NCBI RefSeq assembly: GCF_025854275.1
Contig: NZ_CP107567.1
Span: 5,456,001-5,520,000, forward strand
DNA length: 64,000 nucleotides
Source: Streptomyces peucetius
GTDB taxonomy: Bacteria > Actinomycetota > Actinomycetes > Streptomycetales > Streptomycetaceae
Direction of reading: 5' to 3'
Part shown: piece after piece, positions 42,986 to 53,700 of the stretch
How the letters are laid out: each line of letters starts with the position of its first letter
Position numbering within the stretch: the first letter of the stretch is position 1
Made by a program: the position numbers and the translations under genes
Notes under the pieces: generated by a model
Seen by the model: the letters and a program-made list of their open reading frames with translations, nothing else
Told to the model about the DNA's origin: nothing
Database searches by the model: none

Positions 42986-45664
42986 GTGAAGGCCATTCGT
43001 CGATTCACCGTCCGCCCCGTCCTCCCCGAGCCGCTCGGGCCGCTCAGTGACCTCGCACGCAATCTGCGCTGGTCCTGGCACACCGAGACCCGAGAGCTCT
43101 TCCGATGCGTCGATCCCGAGGGGTGGCGTGCCGTCGGCGGCGACCCCGTACGGCTCCTCGGGAACGTCTCCGCCACCCGTATGGCCGAACTGGCCAAGGA
43201 CCGTCGTTTCCTCCGCCGGCTCACCGCCGCCGCCGACGACCTCGACGACTATCTGCACGGCCGCAGGTGGTACCAGTCCCACGGCGGTGACGGGGGCCCC
43301 GACGCCCCCGCCTTCCCGGACGCCATCGCCTATTTCTCCCCGGAGTTCGGGGTCACCGCCGCCCTGCCCCAGTACTCCGGCGGCCTCGGCATCCTCGCCG
43401 GCGACCACCTCAAGGCCGCCAGCGACCTCGGCGTCCCGCTCATCGGCGTCGGCCTGCTCTACCGCCACGGCTACTTCCGCCAGTCGCTGTCCCGCGACGG
43501 CTGGCAGCAGGAGCACTACCCCGTGCTCGACCCCAACGAGCTGCCGGTCAGCCTGCTGCGCGAGGCGGACGGCGCCCCCACCCGGGTGTCCCTCGCGCTC
43601 CCCGGCGGCCGCTCGCTGCACGCGCACATCTGGGTCGCCCGGGTCGGCCGCGTACCGCTGCTCATGCTCGACTCCGACATCGAGGACAACGGGCCCGGCG
43701 CCCGCGACGTCACCGACCGGCTGTACGGCGGCGGCAGCGAACACCGGCTGCTCCAGGAGATGCTGCTCGGCATCGGCGGCGTCCGGGCGGTCCGCGCGTA
43801 CTGCCGGCTCACCGGCCATGCGGCGCCCGAGGTGTTCCACACCAACGAGGGCCACGCCGGCTTCCTCGGCCTCGAACGCATCCGCGAACTGGGCGAGCCC
43901 GCCGAGCACGGCGGCAGCGGCCTCGGCTTCGACGCCGCGCTGGAGGCGGTGCGGGCCGGGACCGTCTTCACCACCCACACCCCCGTACCGGCCGGCATCG
44001 ACCGCTTCGACCGCGAGCTCGTCGCACGCCACTTCGCCGAGGGCGCCGAACTGCCGGGCGTGCCCGTCGACAAGGTGCTCCAGCTCGGCATGGAGACCTA
44101 CCCGGGCGGCGAGCCCGGCCTCTTCAACATGGCGGTGATGGGCCTGCGCCTCGCCCAGCGCGCCAACGGCGTCTCCGAACTGCACGGCGCGGTCAGCCGC
44201 AGCATGTTCGCCGGACTCTGGCCGGGATTCGACGCGACCGAGGTGCCGATCACCTCCGTCACCAACGGGGTGCACGCCCCGACCTGGGTGGCACCCGAGG
44301 TGTTCCGCCTCGGCGCCCGCCAGATCGGCGCCGCCCGCACCGAGGACGCCCTGTCCGTCGGCGGCTCGGGGCGCTGGGACTCCGTCGGCAACATCGCCGA
44401 CGCCGACATCTGGGAGCTGCGCCGGTCACTGCGCGAACAGTTGGTCCACGAGGTGCGGGACCGGCTGCGAGCCTCCTGGCGCCAGCGGGGCGCGGGCTCG
44501 GCCGAACTCGGCTGGATCGACGGCGTACTCGACCCGGACGTACTCACCATCGGGTTCGCCCGCCGGGTGCCGTCGTACAAGCGGCTGACGCTGATGCTCC
44601 GCGACCGTGAGCGGCTGACGGAGATGCTGCTCCACCCCACCCAGCCGATCCAGATCGTCGTCGCCGGCAAGGCCCACCCGGCCGACGACGGCGGCAAGCG
44701 GCTGGTGCGGGAGCTGGTGCGCTTCGCCGACGACCCGAAGGTGCGCCACCGCATCGTTTTCCTGCCCGACTACGGCATGGCGATGGCGAAGAAGCTCTAC
44801 CCGGGCTGCGACGTCTGGCTGAACAACCCGCTGCGCCCCCTGGAGGCCTGCGGCACCAGCGGAATGAAGGCCGCGCTGAACGGAGCGCTCAACCTGTCGG
44901 TCCTGGACGGCTGGTGGGACGAGTGGTACGAGCCCGACTTCGGCTGGGCGATCCCCACTGCCGACGGCGCGTCCACCGACGAGGACCGCCGTGACGAGCT
45001 GGAGGCGGCGGCGCTGTACTCGCTGATCGAGGAACGGGTCGCCCCCCGCTTCTACGACCGGGGCAACGGCGGCCTGCCCGATCGCTGGATCGAGATGGTC
45101 CGCCGCACCCTCACCACGCTCGGTCCCAAGGTGCTCGCAGGCCGCATGGTGCGCGAGTACGTGGAGCGGCTGTACGCGCCCGCCGCGCAGGCGCACCGGT
45201 CCGTCGACGCCACCGGCGCCCAGGAGCTCGCGGCCTGGAAGTCCCGGGTGCGCGCGGCGTGGCGGCAGGTGGCCGTCGGCCACGTGGAGGCCGTCGACCA
45301 GGACGCGGTGGGGGGTTCCTCGGGCACGGCCGGTCTCGGTGCGACGCTCACGCTGCGCGTCCAGGCGGCGCTCGGCGAACTGCGGCCGGAGGACGTCGAG
45401 GTACAGGTGGTCGCGGGCCGCGTCGACTCCGACGACACCATCCGCGACGCTCGCACCTTCCCGCTGAAGCCGGCGAGCGGCCCGGACCTGGAGGGCCGCT
45501 GGGTGTACGAGGGCCCCCTCGCCCTGGACCGCACGGGACCCTTCGGCTACACCGTCCGCATCCTGCCCGCCCACCGGCTGATCCCGGTGGGCGCGGACCT
45601 CGGGCTCGTCGCGGTGCCGACGGAGTCGGCGGTCGAGGCGGCGGGAGGCGTGCTGCTGCGGTGA
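42986..45664 (+). CDS. glgP: Alpha-glucan (glycogen/maltodextrin) phosphorylase
   Basis: 892 residues from GTG 42986 with AAGGTGG upstream. It cleaves alpha-1,4-glucan ends with phosphate to glucose-1-phosphate; some bacterial GlgP-like enzymes of this class also work on GlgE pathway glucans. Marks: FSPEFGVTAALPQYSGGLGI, HTNEGHAGF, the sugar-phosphate site NPLRPLEACGTSGMKAALNG with the PLP-binding Lys at residue 628, and LDGWWDEW. The N-terminus has the DUF3417 domain (LPEPLGPLSDLARNLRWSWH) typical of the short-type actinobacterial phosphorylases. Divergent from glgE, so synthesis and breakdown genes share a control region. Confidence 0.94.
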   Translation: MKAIRRFTVRPVLPEPLGPLSDLARNLRWSWHTETRELFRCVDPEGWRAVGGDPVRLLGNVSATRMAELAKDRRFLRRLTAAADDLDDYLHGRRWYQSHGGDGGPDAPAFPDAIAYFSPEFGVTAALPQYSGGLGILAGDHLKAASDLGVPLIGVGLLYRHGYFRQSLSRDGWQQEHYPVLDPNELPVSLLREADGAPTRVSLALPGGRSLHAHIWVARVGRVPLLMLDSDIEDNGPGARDVTDRLYGGGSEHRLLQEMLLGIGGVRAVRAYCRLTGHAAPEVFHTNEGHAGFLGLERIRELGEPAEHGGSGLGFDAALEAVRAGTVFTTHTPVPAGIDRFDRELVARHFAEGAELPGVPVDKVLQLGMETYPGGEPGLFNMAVMGLRLAQRANGVSELHGAVSRSMFAGLWPGFDATEVPITSVTNGVHAPTWVAPEVFRLGARQIGAARTEDALSVGGSGRWDSVGNIADADIWELRRSLREQLVHEVRDRLRASWRQRGAGSAELGWIDGVLDPDVLTIGFARRVPSYKRLTLMLRDRERLTEMLLHPTQPIQIVVAGKAHPADDGGKRLVRELVRFADDPKVRHRIVFLPDYGMAMAKKLYPGCDVWLNNPLRPLEACGTSGMKAALNGALNLSVLDGWWDEWYEPDFGWAIPTADGASTDEDRRDELEAAALYSLIEERVAPRFYDRGNGGLPDRWIEMVRRTLTTLGPKVLAGRMVREYVERLYAPAAQAHRSVDATGAQELAAWKSRVRAAWRQVAVGHVEAVDQDAVGGSSGTAGLGATLTLRVQAALGELRPEDVEVQVVAGRVDSDDTIRDARTFPLKPASGPDLEGRWVYEGPLALDRTGPFGYTVRILPAHRLIPVGADLGLVAVPTESAVEAAGGVLLR

Positions 45665-45687
45665 CGCGGTGACGCGGTCGTCTTCAC

Positions 45688-45724
45688 GTGTGCCCCCGGT
45701 CCGGAACCCCGGGCCGGGGCACAC
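45688..45724 (+). terminator. Terminator after glgP
   Basis: GTGTGCCCC (45688-45696) pairs with GGGGCACAC (45716-45724), and the loop can pair further through CCGG. It begins 24 bases after the glgP stop. Confidence 0.75.
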
Positions 45725-45729
45725 ATGCG

Positions 45730-45868
45730 TCACAGCGCCGCCAGGGCCCTCAGCACCAGCGAGGTGTGATGTCCCGGCTTGGGGATCAGGGACTGTACCT
45801 GGCCGTGCGGGTCGAGCACGACGGCCGCCCGCGCGAGCAGTGAGCGCCCGCCGGACTGCACCTCCGGC
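45730..45868 (-). pseudogene. C-terminal remnant, redoxin-like
   Basis: On the minus strand 45868-45730 reads with a valid stop: LLARAAVVLDPHGQVQSL, then IPKPGHHTSLVLRALAAL. The strand-turn AAVVLDPHGQVQ resembles the C-terminal part of peroxiredoxin/thioredoxin-fold proteins (VVLDPDGxV). There is no upstream part with a CxxC or peroxidatic Cys in frame. It is probably a gene stump; the family call is weak. Confidence 0.35.
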
Positions 45869-45932
45869 ACGCCAGAGCGTCCGGCCGCGGCTCGATGAGG
45901 CTCAGGCAGGAGCCCCCGCGCCGTGCGCGATG

Positions 45933-47231
45933 TCACGCCTCCGGAGCCCGGATGGTGACCGTGGTGAACGGCGTGGGCTCGGTGCCCGTCCAGCGGTGGA
46001 GTACGGCCTGGCCCGTCTGCCGGGTGACACCGCCGTCGTGGTCCTTGGCCGCCTCGCCCACGTAGAACTGGCCGTCGTCGAGCGCGACCAGCCCGAACTG
46101 CCCCGGCGAGTCCCAGCCGTAGGTGTCCGACCGCGCATGGTGGACTCCCTGTGGGACCAGGTCCAGCAGCTGCCCTTGCTCCGGCTCCGGCTGACCCCGA
46201 AGCGGCCCGGCTTCCGGGACGCGGTCGCCGTCGACCACGAAGAGGGACGAGTTGGGGAAGGTGGTCTTGGTTCCCTTGTACGTGGCCATCAGCCACCGGC
46301 GGCTGTGCGCGTCGTACTCGAGGTTCTGCACACCGTAGGTCGTGTTCCCCGTGTACACGAAGTACTTGCCGTCGGGCTCGGAGGGCCCGACGCGGTGCGG
46401 CTGTGACTCCGTCAGAGGCCGCTGGAACGCGCTCCAGTCGCGGATGTCGTACTGGAGCAGGACCTGATGGTCATTGTCCGTGCGGCCGGTGTGGGGGTAC
46501 ACCCCGTAGGCGACGGTCAGCTTCTGCTGCCCGCCCTTCTTCCCGAACGCCGGGCCGAACGCCAGCCCGTCGATGCCGCTGCACCCGTAGCGGTGGTCCG
46601 CCGTGCGCGCGGTGTTGCCGTCGAAGGCGCCGTCGCCGTCCATGTCGGCCGTGTAGTCGTCCACCACCTCCTGGAGGTGAACGGTGGACACGACCCCGCT
46701 GGTGGCGGCGTCCATGTCCATCCGGCTGATCCGGTCGCCGTCCAGGATCGCGATGTAGAAGGCCTTCTCCTCCTTGTACTCCAGCGAGCCGTAGACCCGC
46801 CGGTCGTCCGTGTTGAAGTCGAGATCACCCAGATGCCCGGCGAAACCGGTGACCGAGCCGACCGGACGTCCCTCCAGGTCTGTCTTGACCAGGAGGTTGG
46901 TGAACGAGAAGTACATGAATCCCTTGCGGTCCAGGGCCATGCCCTGCAGGTGCCCGGACTGCCAGCCACCGCCGTCGATCCTGAGCGGTCGTCCGGGTGC
47001 GTTGCCCGGTGGTTCACCGCCCCCCGCGACGGCCAGGGTGCCGGTGATCGCCGCTGCCGAGCAGGCAGCGACGGACAGCAAGCCGTAGAAGCGCGACTTC
47101 CTTTTGACGGTCCCTCCCCGTGTTCTTGGCGCCCGGACCGCGCCCACCAGAGGGCGTCCGACGCATCCCACGTGGCCCCACACGCAGGAGGAAGCCGGAG
47201 CCCTGCGGGCTTCCGGCAACCCAACAGTCAT
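45933..47231 (-). CDS. Exported beta-propeller-like protein, start uncertain
   Basis: Up to 432 residues. A signal peptide (KRKSRFYGLLSVAACSAAAITGTLAVAG) begins only at about residue 43. The best-placed site GGGGAGGGA is followed by GTC, which is not a start codon; usable in-frame starts (ATG 47231; GTG at 47183, 47171 and 47147) lie further up. The mature part has repeated strands (GHLQGMALDRKGFMYFSFTN; VYGSLEYKEEKAFYIAILDG; GTKTTFPNSSLFVVDGDR) and a calcium-site-like DMDGDGAFDGN. I do not recognise a named family. It lies at the edge of a decaying region but is itself open to the stop. Confidence 0.65.
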   Translation of the reverse strand: MTVGLPEARRAPASSCVWGHVGCVGRPLVGAVRAPRTRGGTVKRKSRFYGLLSVAACSAAAITGTLAVAGGGEPPGNAPGRPLRIDGGGWQSGHLQGMALDRKGFMYFSFTNLLVKTDLEGRPVGSVTGFAGHLGDLDFNTDDRRVYGSLEYKEEKAFYIAILDGDRISRMDMDAATSGVVSTVHLQEVVDDYTADMDGDGAFDGNTARTADHRYGCSGIDGLAFGPAFGKKGGQQKLTVAYGVYPHTGRTDNDHQVLLQYDIRDWSAFQRPLTESQPHRVGPSEPDGKYFVYTGNTTYGVQNLEYDAHSRRWLMATYKGTKTTFPNSSLFVVDGDRVPEAGPLRGQPEPEQGQLLDLVPQGVHHARSDTYGWDSPGQFGLVALDDGQFYVGEAAKDHDGGVTRQTGQAVLHRWTGTEPTPFTTVTIRAPEA

Positions 47232-47530
47232 GCGACAGGCGGCAGACCGTTCTTGCGTTTGATTCTACCCTTTCCCGGCTTCCAAACGGCTATGACCCTC
47301 CGCACCCGGTGGCCCGGCGACCCGCCGTCGGCAGTCCGAGGTTGTGTGGAGCTCTCGAACGCGTCGACGGCGTACGGGCACGACGCGCCGGGCAGGTGCT
47401 TCACGACCATCTTCGGCGTGCGACGTCGGACGATGGCAGAGTGGCATGACATCCGGCGGTGCCGATAGGACCGGGGCGCGATGGCAAGGTTTGCAAGGTG
47501 ACGGACGAAGCAGTTACTCAGCTCGCGTGA

Positions 47531-47883
47531 GTGCTCGTCGCGGCTGACAAGTTCAAGGGCTCGCTCACGGCCGGTCAGTCACCGAGCGGGTGACCGCCGG
47601 TCTGCAGCGGGTCGTGCCCGCGCTGGCCGTGGAGGCCGTGCCCATGGCGCACTGTCGCCGCGGTAGTGGCCGCCGGGTTGGAACGCCGCGAGGTGCCGGT
47701 CACCGGGCCGCGCGGCCAGACCCTCACCGTTGCCTATTCCCTACGGGACGGCGCCGCCGTGGTCGGGATGGCGCATGCTTCCGGCCTCCAGCACCTGCCG
47801 GCGGGCGTCTTCGGGCCACCGACAGCGACGATGCGTACGACTCTGAGGAACTGCTGCGCGCCGCGCTCGGCCAGGGCGTACAC
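47531..47883 (+). pseudogene. Frameshifted, truncated glycerate kinase
   Basis: The start VLVAADKFKGSLTAGQ is the family's N-terminal phosphate loop; it stops early at TGA. One base over, the sense continues VTERVTAGLQRVVPALAVEA, then in another frame TVAAVVAAGLERREVPVTGP and AVVGMAHASGLQHLPAGVFG, then again shifted DDAYDSEELLRAALGQG. These four blocks follow the order of glycerate kinase (GarK/GlxK family). At least three frameshifts are present, the expected Asp/Gly loop after residue 35 is shortened, and the last two thirds of the gene are missing. Confidence 0.72.
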
Positions 47884-49208
47884 GGCCTGTTCCCCACCCA
47901 CGCCTTCCCGAACCCGGGGCAAGCTACGGCCTCCCCCTCCCGGGCAGTACGGGGGTTCCGCCCCCTGGGCGAGTGTGCCGGGCCTGCCTCGGTTCTGGTA
48001 CCACGCCTCGTGCGGTGGCCTGAAACGCCGACTGGGCCGGATGCCCCCCGTCGGGCGGGCACGAATTCGCTCCGCACATCAGCCTCGCCAGCCCGGGCGC
48101 ATCGGGTTTGGTCGACGTCTGGGGCTGGGGTTCGGAGGCGAAGTCTCTCGTCCCGCTGGAGTAGCCATTCTGCAGTCGACTAGTAACGCACCCATGTGGG
48201 GTATGTGATCGAACTGTGATCACCCCTGATGAGTTGATGTCCGGATATGTGATCTTGTGAAGTTGGAACGGCACATGGAATAGTCCTGCTCCGCTTCTGT
48301 GGGCGGCCTGTTACAGAAGGGAGTTGCAGGTGGGGGCGTCGGGCGGAGCGGGGAAGCTTCGAATGGTGTGGACTGGTCCGTGAGGCCAGAACGCCTCGCA
48401 AGCCCTTCGAACACCTGCAGATGCGCTTGAGGGTCTCGGCCCATTCGGGAATGGGAGCTTCGGCCGGTAACTGAGTGGCTGCGCCTGCCTGATGAGGTGA
48501 TGTGCCACTGAGAGGGGGGCAATGCCGTGTGTTTGAGCACGCGTTTGGCGGTCCAGGGGCAAGCGATCGCGTCGTGGTCAGGCTGCTGGCGCGGGGAGCG
48601 GGATCGGCGCGATGCGCCGTTCTCGCTACAGGCTGCGCCGGAGTGACGTACGACATGTGCTCATGGCGGGCCCTCTGACGTCACATCTGCCGACCTGACA
48701 ACCGTCGTCTTTGCCAGAACGCGCCCGTCGGGTCCACAGCCTCTATGACGATGAAAGGCCGAGTCAGCGTCTCGCTGGACCTGCAGAACGTCTTGGAACG
48801 GGCAGGGATTGACCTGCTGTACGCCGACCACGACGCAGCCCTCGGAGGTCGCTGTGAAGCTGTCGTCGGACTGTCGGGCCGGAAGTTCGACGAGCGGTAC
48901 CTGCGTGAGGGCTGCGTACCGGTTCGAGACATCCCGTGCAGCGCGCCCCGAACTGGCGGGCAGTGGCGAGGCTCGTGCGGTCTTGATCCCGGCTCGGCCC
49001 GTGACGGCTGCGGCGGCCCCGCATAACTTTTGCGAGTTGCAGTGCGCCGAGGCGGGCCCGGCAAAGCGCGCTTGCCAGTGAGCTCCCCTCTCGTCGCTGC
49101 TTCGGCGCCAACCCCGACGTCACCGAGCAATCAATGGAGCCGGCCGATGGCCGAGCAGAATCTGGCGGCTGGACAACAGCCGGAATAGGCAAAGGAGGAG
49201 TAATTTCA
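47884..49208. other. Gene-poor, lower-GC stretch with probable remnants
   Basis: I see no intact gene here. 48183-48330 is noticeably less GC-rich and has TGTGATC three times (near 48205, 48215 and 48248). An open frame at 48745-49026 (start MTMKGRVSVSLDLQ) could code for about 90 residues, but it has no good ribosome binding site and I recognise no family. Codon-position GC bias is weak throughout, as expected for decayed DNA. AAAGGAGGAG at 49191-49200 belongs to the next gene. Confidence 0.45.
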
Positions 49209-50777
49209 GTGACCATCTCATTGCGCCCGCCACAGCGTGCGCCCCGACGACGAACGGTGCTCGCCACGAGTGTTGTCGTCCTGACTATCCTGGGTCTCGG
49301 GATCGGTCCGGGAGAGCGGCTTGCGTCGACTGCCGCGGCCGCCACTGGCTGTTCAGGTGTGGAGTCCGACTTCAACGGTGACGGGGTTCGCGATGTCGTT
49401 ATCGCGGATCCTGAGGCGGCCGTCGGCGGCAAGGAGCGGGCAGGCCTGGTTCGCATCGTCTACGGCGGTGGCAGTGGCGGACTCGAGCTGTCACAGGACT
49501 CGGCAGGGATCCCCAACGCCGCAGAGCCAGGAGACGAGTTCGGGCATGCGCTGGCCGTCTACGATGCCAACGCGGACGGCTGCTCCGATATCGTCATCGG
49601 CAGCCCCTACGAGGACATCGCTACGAACGTCGACGCGGGGCTTGTGCAGATCGTGTACGGGGCGCCGACGGGCCTGAACAGCGGTAAAGCCGTCACAGAG
49701 CATTTCCAGGGATCGAACGGGACCCTCGGAGGAGGGGCCGAGTCGGGTGACTGGACCGGCTATGCGCTGGCTGCGGGCACGTCCTCGGCAGGCACTCCGT
49801 ATCTACTGATCGGTGCCCCGGGGGAGGCACTCGGTTCGTCGGAGGACGCCGGGGTCTTCTTCTACGTGCACGGCACCACCCAGACGGTCACCGGGATCCA
49901 CCAGGACAGCACGACCGGCGGTGCCGTCCCGGGCGCCCTCGAGACCGACGATCGCTTCGGCGCGTCACTTGCCGCCGCACCCACCCACTTCGCCGTGGGC
50001 TCACCTGGCGAGGCGATCGGCACGACGACGTTTGCCGGCGGCGTCGCGGTCTTCAGTCACACGCTGCTGAACGGCTCCCCCAAGACGGTCCTCGGGTTGG
50101 GTCAGGATGTGGATGGCGTCTCAGGAACCGCGGAAGCCGGCGACGGGTTCGGAACCTCGCTCGCCATGGTCCCGTACCGGCCTTCAGGGGCCACCTCCAC
50201 CACCGAGTCGTTGCTGGCGGTCGGTGTGCCGGGAGAGGACCTGTCCACGACCGTCGATGCGGGTGCCGTCCAGAACTTCCGCATCAAGACCTCAGACACC
50301 TTCAGCCAACACGCGTGGGTGGACCAGAACTCCCTCGACGTCGAGGGCGAGGGCGAGGCAGGCGACTTCTTCGGCCAGCGGCTCGCCGCGGTCAACACCG
50401 CGCCCAACAGCGTCAGCACCGGGGCCAGCACGCGGCTCGCCATCGGCGCCCCCGGCGAGGAGTCTGCGGAGGAACACCGTGAGAAGGGCGGCGTGCACAT
50501 CGTGCCGATGATCGGCGCGGCCGGCGCGTCCGATGCCTGGATCGAACCCGGCTACGGCATTCCCAGCGAAGCCGCGGCTCTGCAGCTCGCCGGACTGAGT
50601 CTCGCGAGCAGCCCGGCCGGGCTGTACGTCGGCATGCCCTACGGGCCCGCCGGGGGCCATGGCGTTCACCTCTTCCCCTGGGCGGTGGCGAACGGCGGCG
50701 CACCCACACAGAGCTTCAGGCCCGGTGAGGGCGGAATCCCCGCCAGCGACATCGCCTTCGGGGCGGCGGTGCGCTGA
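49209..50777 (+). CDS. Exported FG-GAP repeat (integrin-like propeller) protein
   Basis: 522 residues from GTG 49209 with GGAGGAG at about 9 bases. Signal peptide: RRRTVLATSVVVLTILGLGIGPGERLAS. Seven or so FG-GAP units follow: SDFNGDGVRDVVIADPEA, DANADGCSDIVIGSPYED, LLIGAPGEALG, FAVGSPGEAIG, LLAVGVPGEDLS, RLAIGAPGEES. The first two have the calcium-binding D-x-N/D-x-D-G pattern. Such propellers bind surface or secreted partners. Its stop overlaps the next start (TGATG), so it is co-translated with the LamG protein and probably belongs to the RHS toxin operon. Confidence 0.9.
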   Translation: MTISLRPPQRAPRRRTVLATSVVVLTILGLGIGPGERLASTAAAATGCSGVESDFNGDGVRDVVIADPEAAVGGKERAGLVRIVYGGGSGGLELSQDSAGIPNAAEPGDEFGHALAVYDANADGCSDIVIGSPYEDIATNVDAGLVQIVYGAPTGLNSGKAVTEHFQGSNGTLGGGAESGDWTGYALAAGTSSAGTPYLLIGAPGEALGSSEDAGVFFYVHGTTQTVTGIHQDSTTGGAVPGALETDDRFGASLAAAPTHFAVGSPGEAIGTTTFAGGVAVFSHTLLNGSPKTVLGLGQDVDGVSGTAEAGDGFGTSLAMVPYRPSGATSTTESLLAVGVPGEDLSTTVDAGAVQNFRIKTSDTFSQHAWVDQNSLDVEGEGEAGDFFGQRLAAVNTAPNSVSTGASTRLAIGAPGEESAEEHREKGGVHIVPMIGAAGASDAWIEPGYGIPSEAAALQLAGLSLASSPAGLYVGMPYGPAGGHGVHLFPWAVANGGAPTQSFRPGEGGIPASDIAFGAAVR

Positions 50778-53700
50778 TGAACGATATGGAGAACGGGCGG
50801 ATGTCCAGACGAATACGGGGCGGCCTCGTGCTACGCGGCGCGCTCGCCGCGGTGGCGGCGAGCGCCGTGCTGACGGGAGGCTTCAACCCCCTCCCGGACG
50901 ACTTCGCAGGGAATGCTCCTGCACCGGACCAGTCGGCGGTCGGCATCGGCACACCCGTGCAGACGGAGGCCGAGGCCCTCACGGTGGCGCAGAAGAGCGG
51001 CAAGAAGATCGAGATCCTCGGTATGCGCACCGCACGCCGGGAGATCTTCGCCGAGCCCGACGGGACCTTCACCGCCCGCCAGTACACCAACCCGATCCGT
51101 ACGTTCCAGGACGGCGGCTGGGTCGACATCGACAAGACCTTGATGCGGCGGGCCGACGGCACCGTGGGGCCCAAGGCGATCGCCGTAGCCCTGTCCTTCT
51201 CGGATGGCACTGCCGGCGAGCCGTTCGTCACCATGAACCAGGCCGGCCGTGAGCTCGCGCTGACCTGGCCGTACGGCAAGCTGCCCGCCCCCGTGCTCGA
51301 AGGCGAAACAGCCACGTACAAGGACGCACTGCCAGGGATCGACCTGGTCGTACGGGCCGAGGCCGACGGCTTCGGCCATCTCCTTGTCGTCAGAACCCCC
51401 GAAGCAGCGGCCGATCCCAGACTGGCGAGGGTCGACCTGGGCCTGCAGACGGATGGACTCACCATGAAGGAGAACGCCTCCGGCGCGCTCCTGGCCGAGG
51501 ACGCCGCTGTCGGCGGCACCGTGTTCGAGGCCGGCAAGCCTGTGATGTGGGACTCGGCAGCCGTCAAGGAGGCCGCCGCCAGGGCTCAGGGCCCGAAGGC
51601 CGTTTCCAAAGCGCTCGCCGCAGCATCGGCGGAAGCGGCTCCCGCACCCATTGTCGCGCCGAGGGCCGCACTTGCCGGCCCGGGCGGCGGCGGCAGGACG
51701 ACACCGCTGGGCATCGAGCTCGGCGAGGGAAAGTTGTCACTCGTCCCCGACCAGAATCTTCTCAAGGACAAGGACACTGTCTTCCCGGTCGTCATCGACC
51801 CGATCGAGCGCACGACCTCACGCGCCGCGTGGACCGGCGTGATGTCCGGCTACCCCGGCGAACAGGACTGGAAGTACTCGGGAAGCGCGGGCGTGGGCAA
51901 GTGCCCGACCGACTACAGTCCGGTCTCCTGCAACGGTGTCGGGGTGCGGCGCCTGCTGTTTACGATGCCGATGTCGTTCTACAAGGACAAGCAAATTCTT
52001 GGAGCGACGTTCTCCGCGCGGATCGACCACATCTACAGCGCCACGCCGACCGCCGAGTCGATCCGGCTGTACCGCATCGGCGGCAAGAACTACAGCATCA
52101 CGTCCTCCAGCGACTGGTCCAGCACCTCGGACGACTGGGACGACCACATCGGCACGGTCGACAAGGCGATCTCGCCGACAAGCTGCTCCAGCCAGGCAAA
52201 CCTCCACTTCGAGGGCGGCTCCACCGGCGAGTTGACCACGGAAGTGAAGACGGCGGCGGCCGAAGGCTGGTCCTCGATGACGCTGGGGCTACGTGCGGGG
52301 GACGAGACCACCTTCCCCGGGTGGAAGCGCATCTGCGGCAACACCTACCTATCGATCAAGTACAACAACCTGCCGCGCAAAATCACCACCCTTTCCCAGA
52401 ATCCGGGCGGTGTCTGCGAATCGGGCGCAGACCGGCCGTACAGCGAAGTCCCACCGCAGCTGCAGGCCATCGCGAGCGACCCCGACCACGACAACGGCAA
52501 CACCGACAAGGTGAAGGTCCAATTCAAGGTGGACTGGACGGACCCGTTGACGAACGAGGCAAAGAGCTACACGTACCTGACGCCCACGTGGTTGTCCCCC
52601 ACCTCCGGCACCAAGTTCGTGCACACCGTGAAGTCGACGATCCCGCAGAACACCGTCATCTACTGGAGCGCACGCGCCTACGACGGTGACGGCTACGGAC
52701 CCTGGAGCTACGACGGCGACACCGTGCGGTGCGAGTTCGTCTACGACAAGACGATGCCGGGCGCACCGAGTGTCCTCTCCAAGCAATACCCGTCCGACAC
52801 CGTCTACCACGACGGCGTCGGCACATACGGCAGCTTCACCTTCTCGCCCAACCCGAACGACCAGGCCGCCAACGCCGACGTGGTGAAGTACCGGTACGCC
52901 TTTGACAGTACGGCCACCCCGGCCACCACGGTCACCGCCTCCACGGCCGGCGGACCAGCCACCGTCACGTGGATGCCGACCAGACCGGGCCGGCACTGGG
53001 TCGACGTCATCGCCGTCGACAAGGCGGAGAACCCGAGCACCAAGGCACACTACGAGTTCCTGGTGACTGAGGGCACGCCCGTCGCTGCTCAGTGGAACTT
53101 CGCCGATGTGGCAGGCAGCACAGAGGCGCACGAAGAGACTGGCGTGTTCTCCGCGAACACCGGCACAGGCGTCGCCTTCGAGGCCGAAGGCCCTGGCGGC
53201 AAAGTGGACTCGGCCGCGCACTTCGACGGCTCCCCCGAGGCGTACGCCGACGTGAGCAAGACCGTGCTCGACACCTCCAAGGGCTTCAGCGTCAGCGCAT
53301 GGGTACGCCCCAGCGGCACGCCCACCCGTGACATGGCGGTGGTCAGCCAGGACGGCACCGGCGAGCCCGGCTTCACCCTCGGCTACGACCACACAGCCGG
53401 TACCTGGGCGTTCTCCGTCCCCGTGACCGACGTCGAGTCCCTCGGCGAGTGGAAGGCGGTCGCCACCGGTGTCAGCGTGCTCCCCGACCAGTGGGTGTTG
53501 CTGACTGGCGTGTACGACGCGACCACGTCCGAGCTGCGGCTCTACGTCAACAAGGACTCCAAGGGCGTCGCTCAGCGCCGCTCCGTGTGGAGGTCCTACG
53601 GCCCGCTGCAGATCGGCCGCTCCACGGCCAAGAGCGGCTACCGGGACAACTTCGCCGGCGATCTTGCCGAAGTCCGCGTCTTCGACCGGGTGCTGCCCGC

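Noticed and set aside
48745..49026. Small open frame of about 93 codons in the decay zone
   Set aside because: No ribosome binding site, no recognised family, and it lies among gene remnants; not strong enough to list as a gene.
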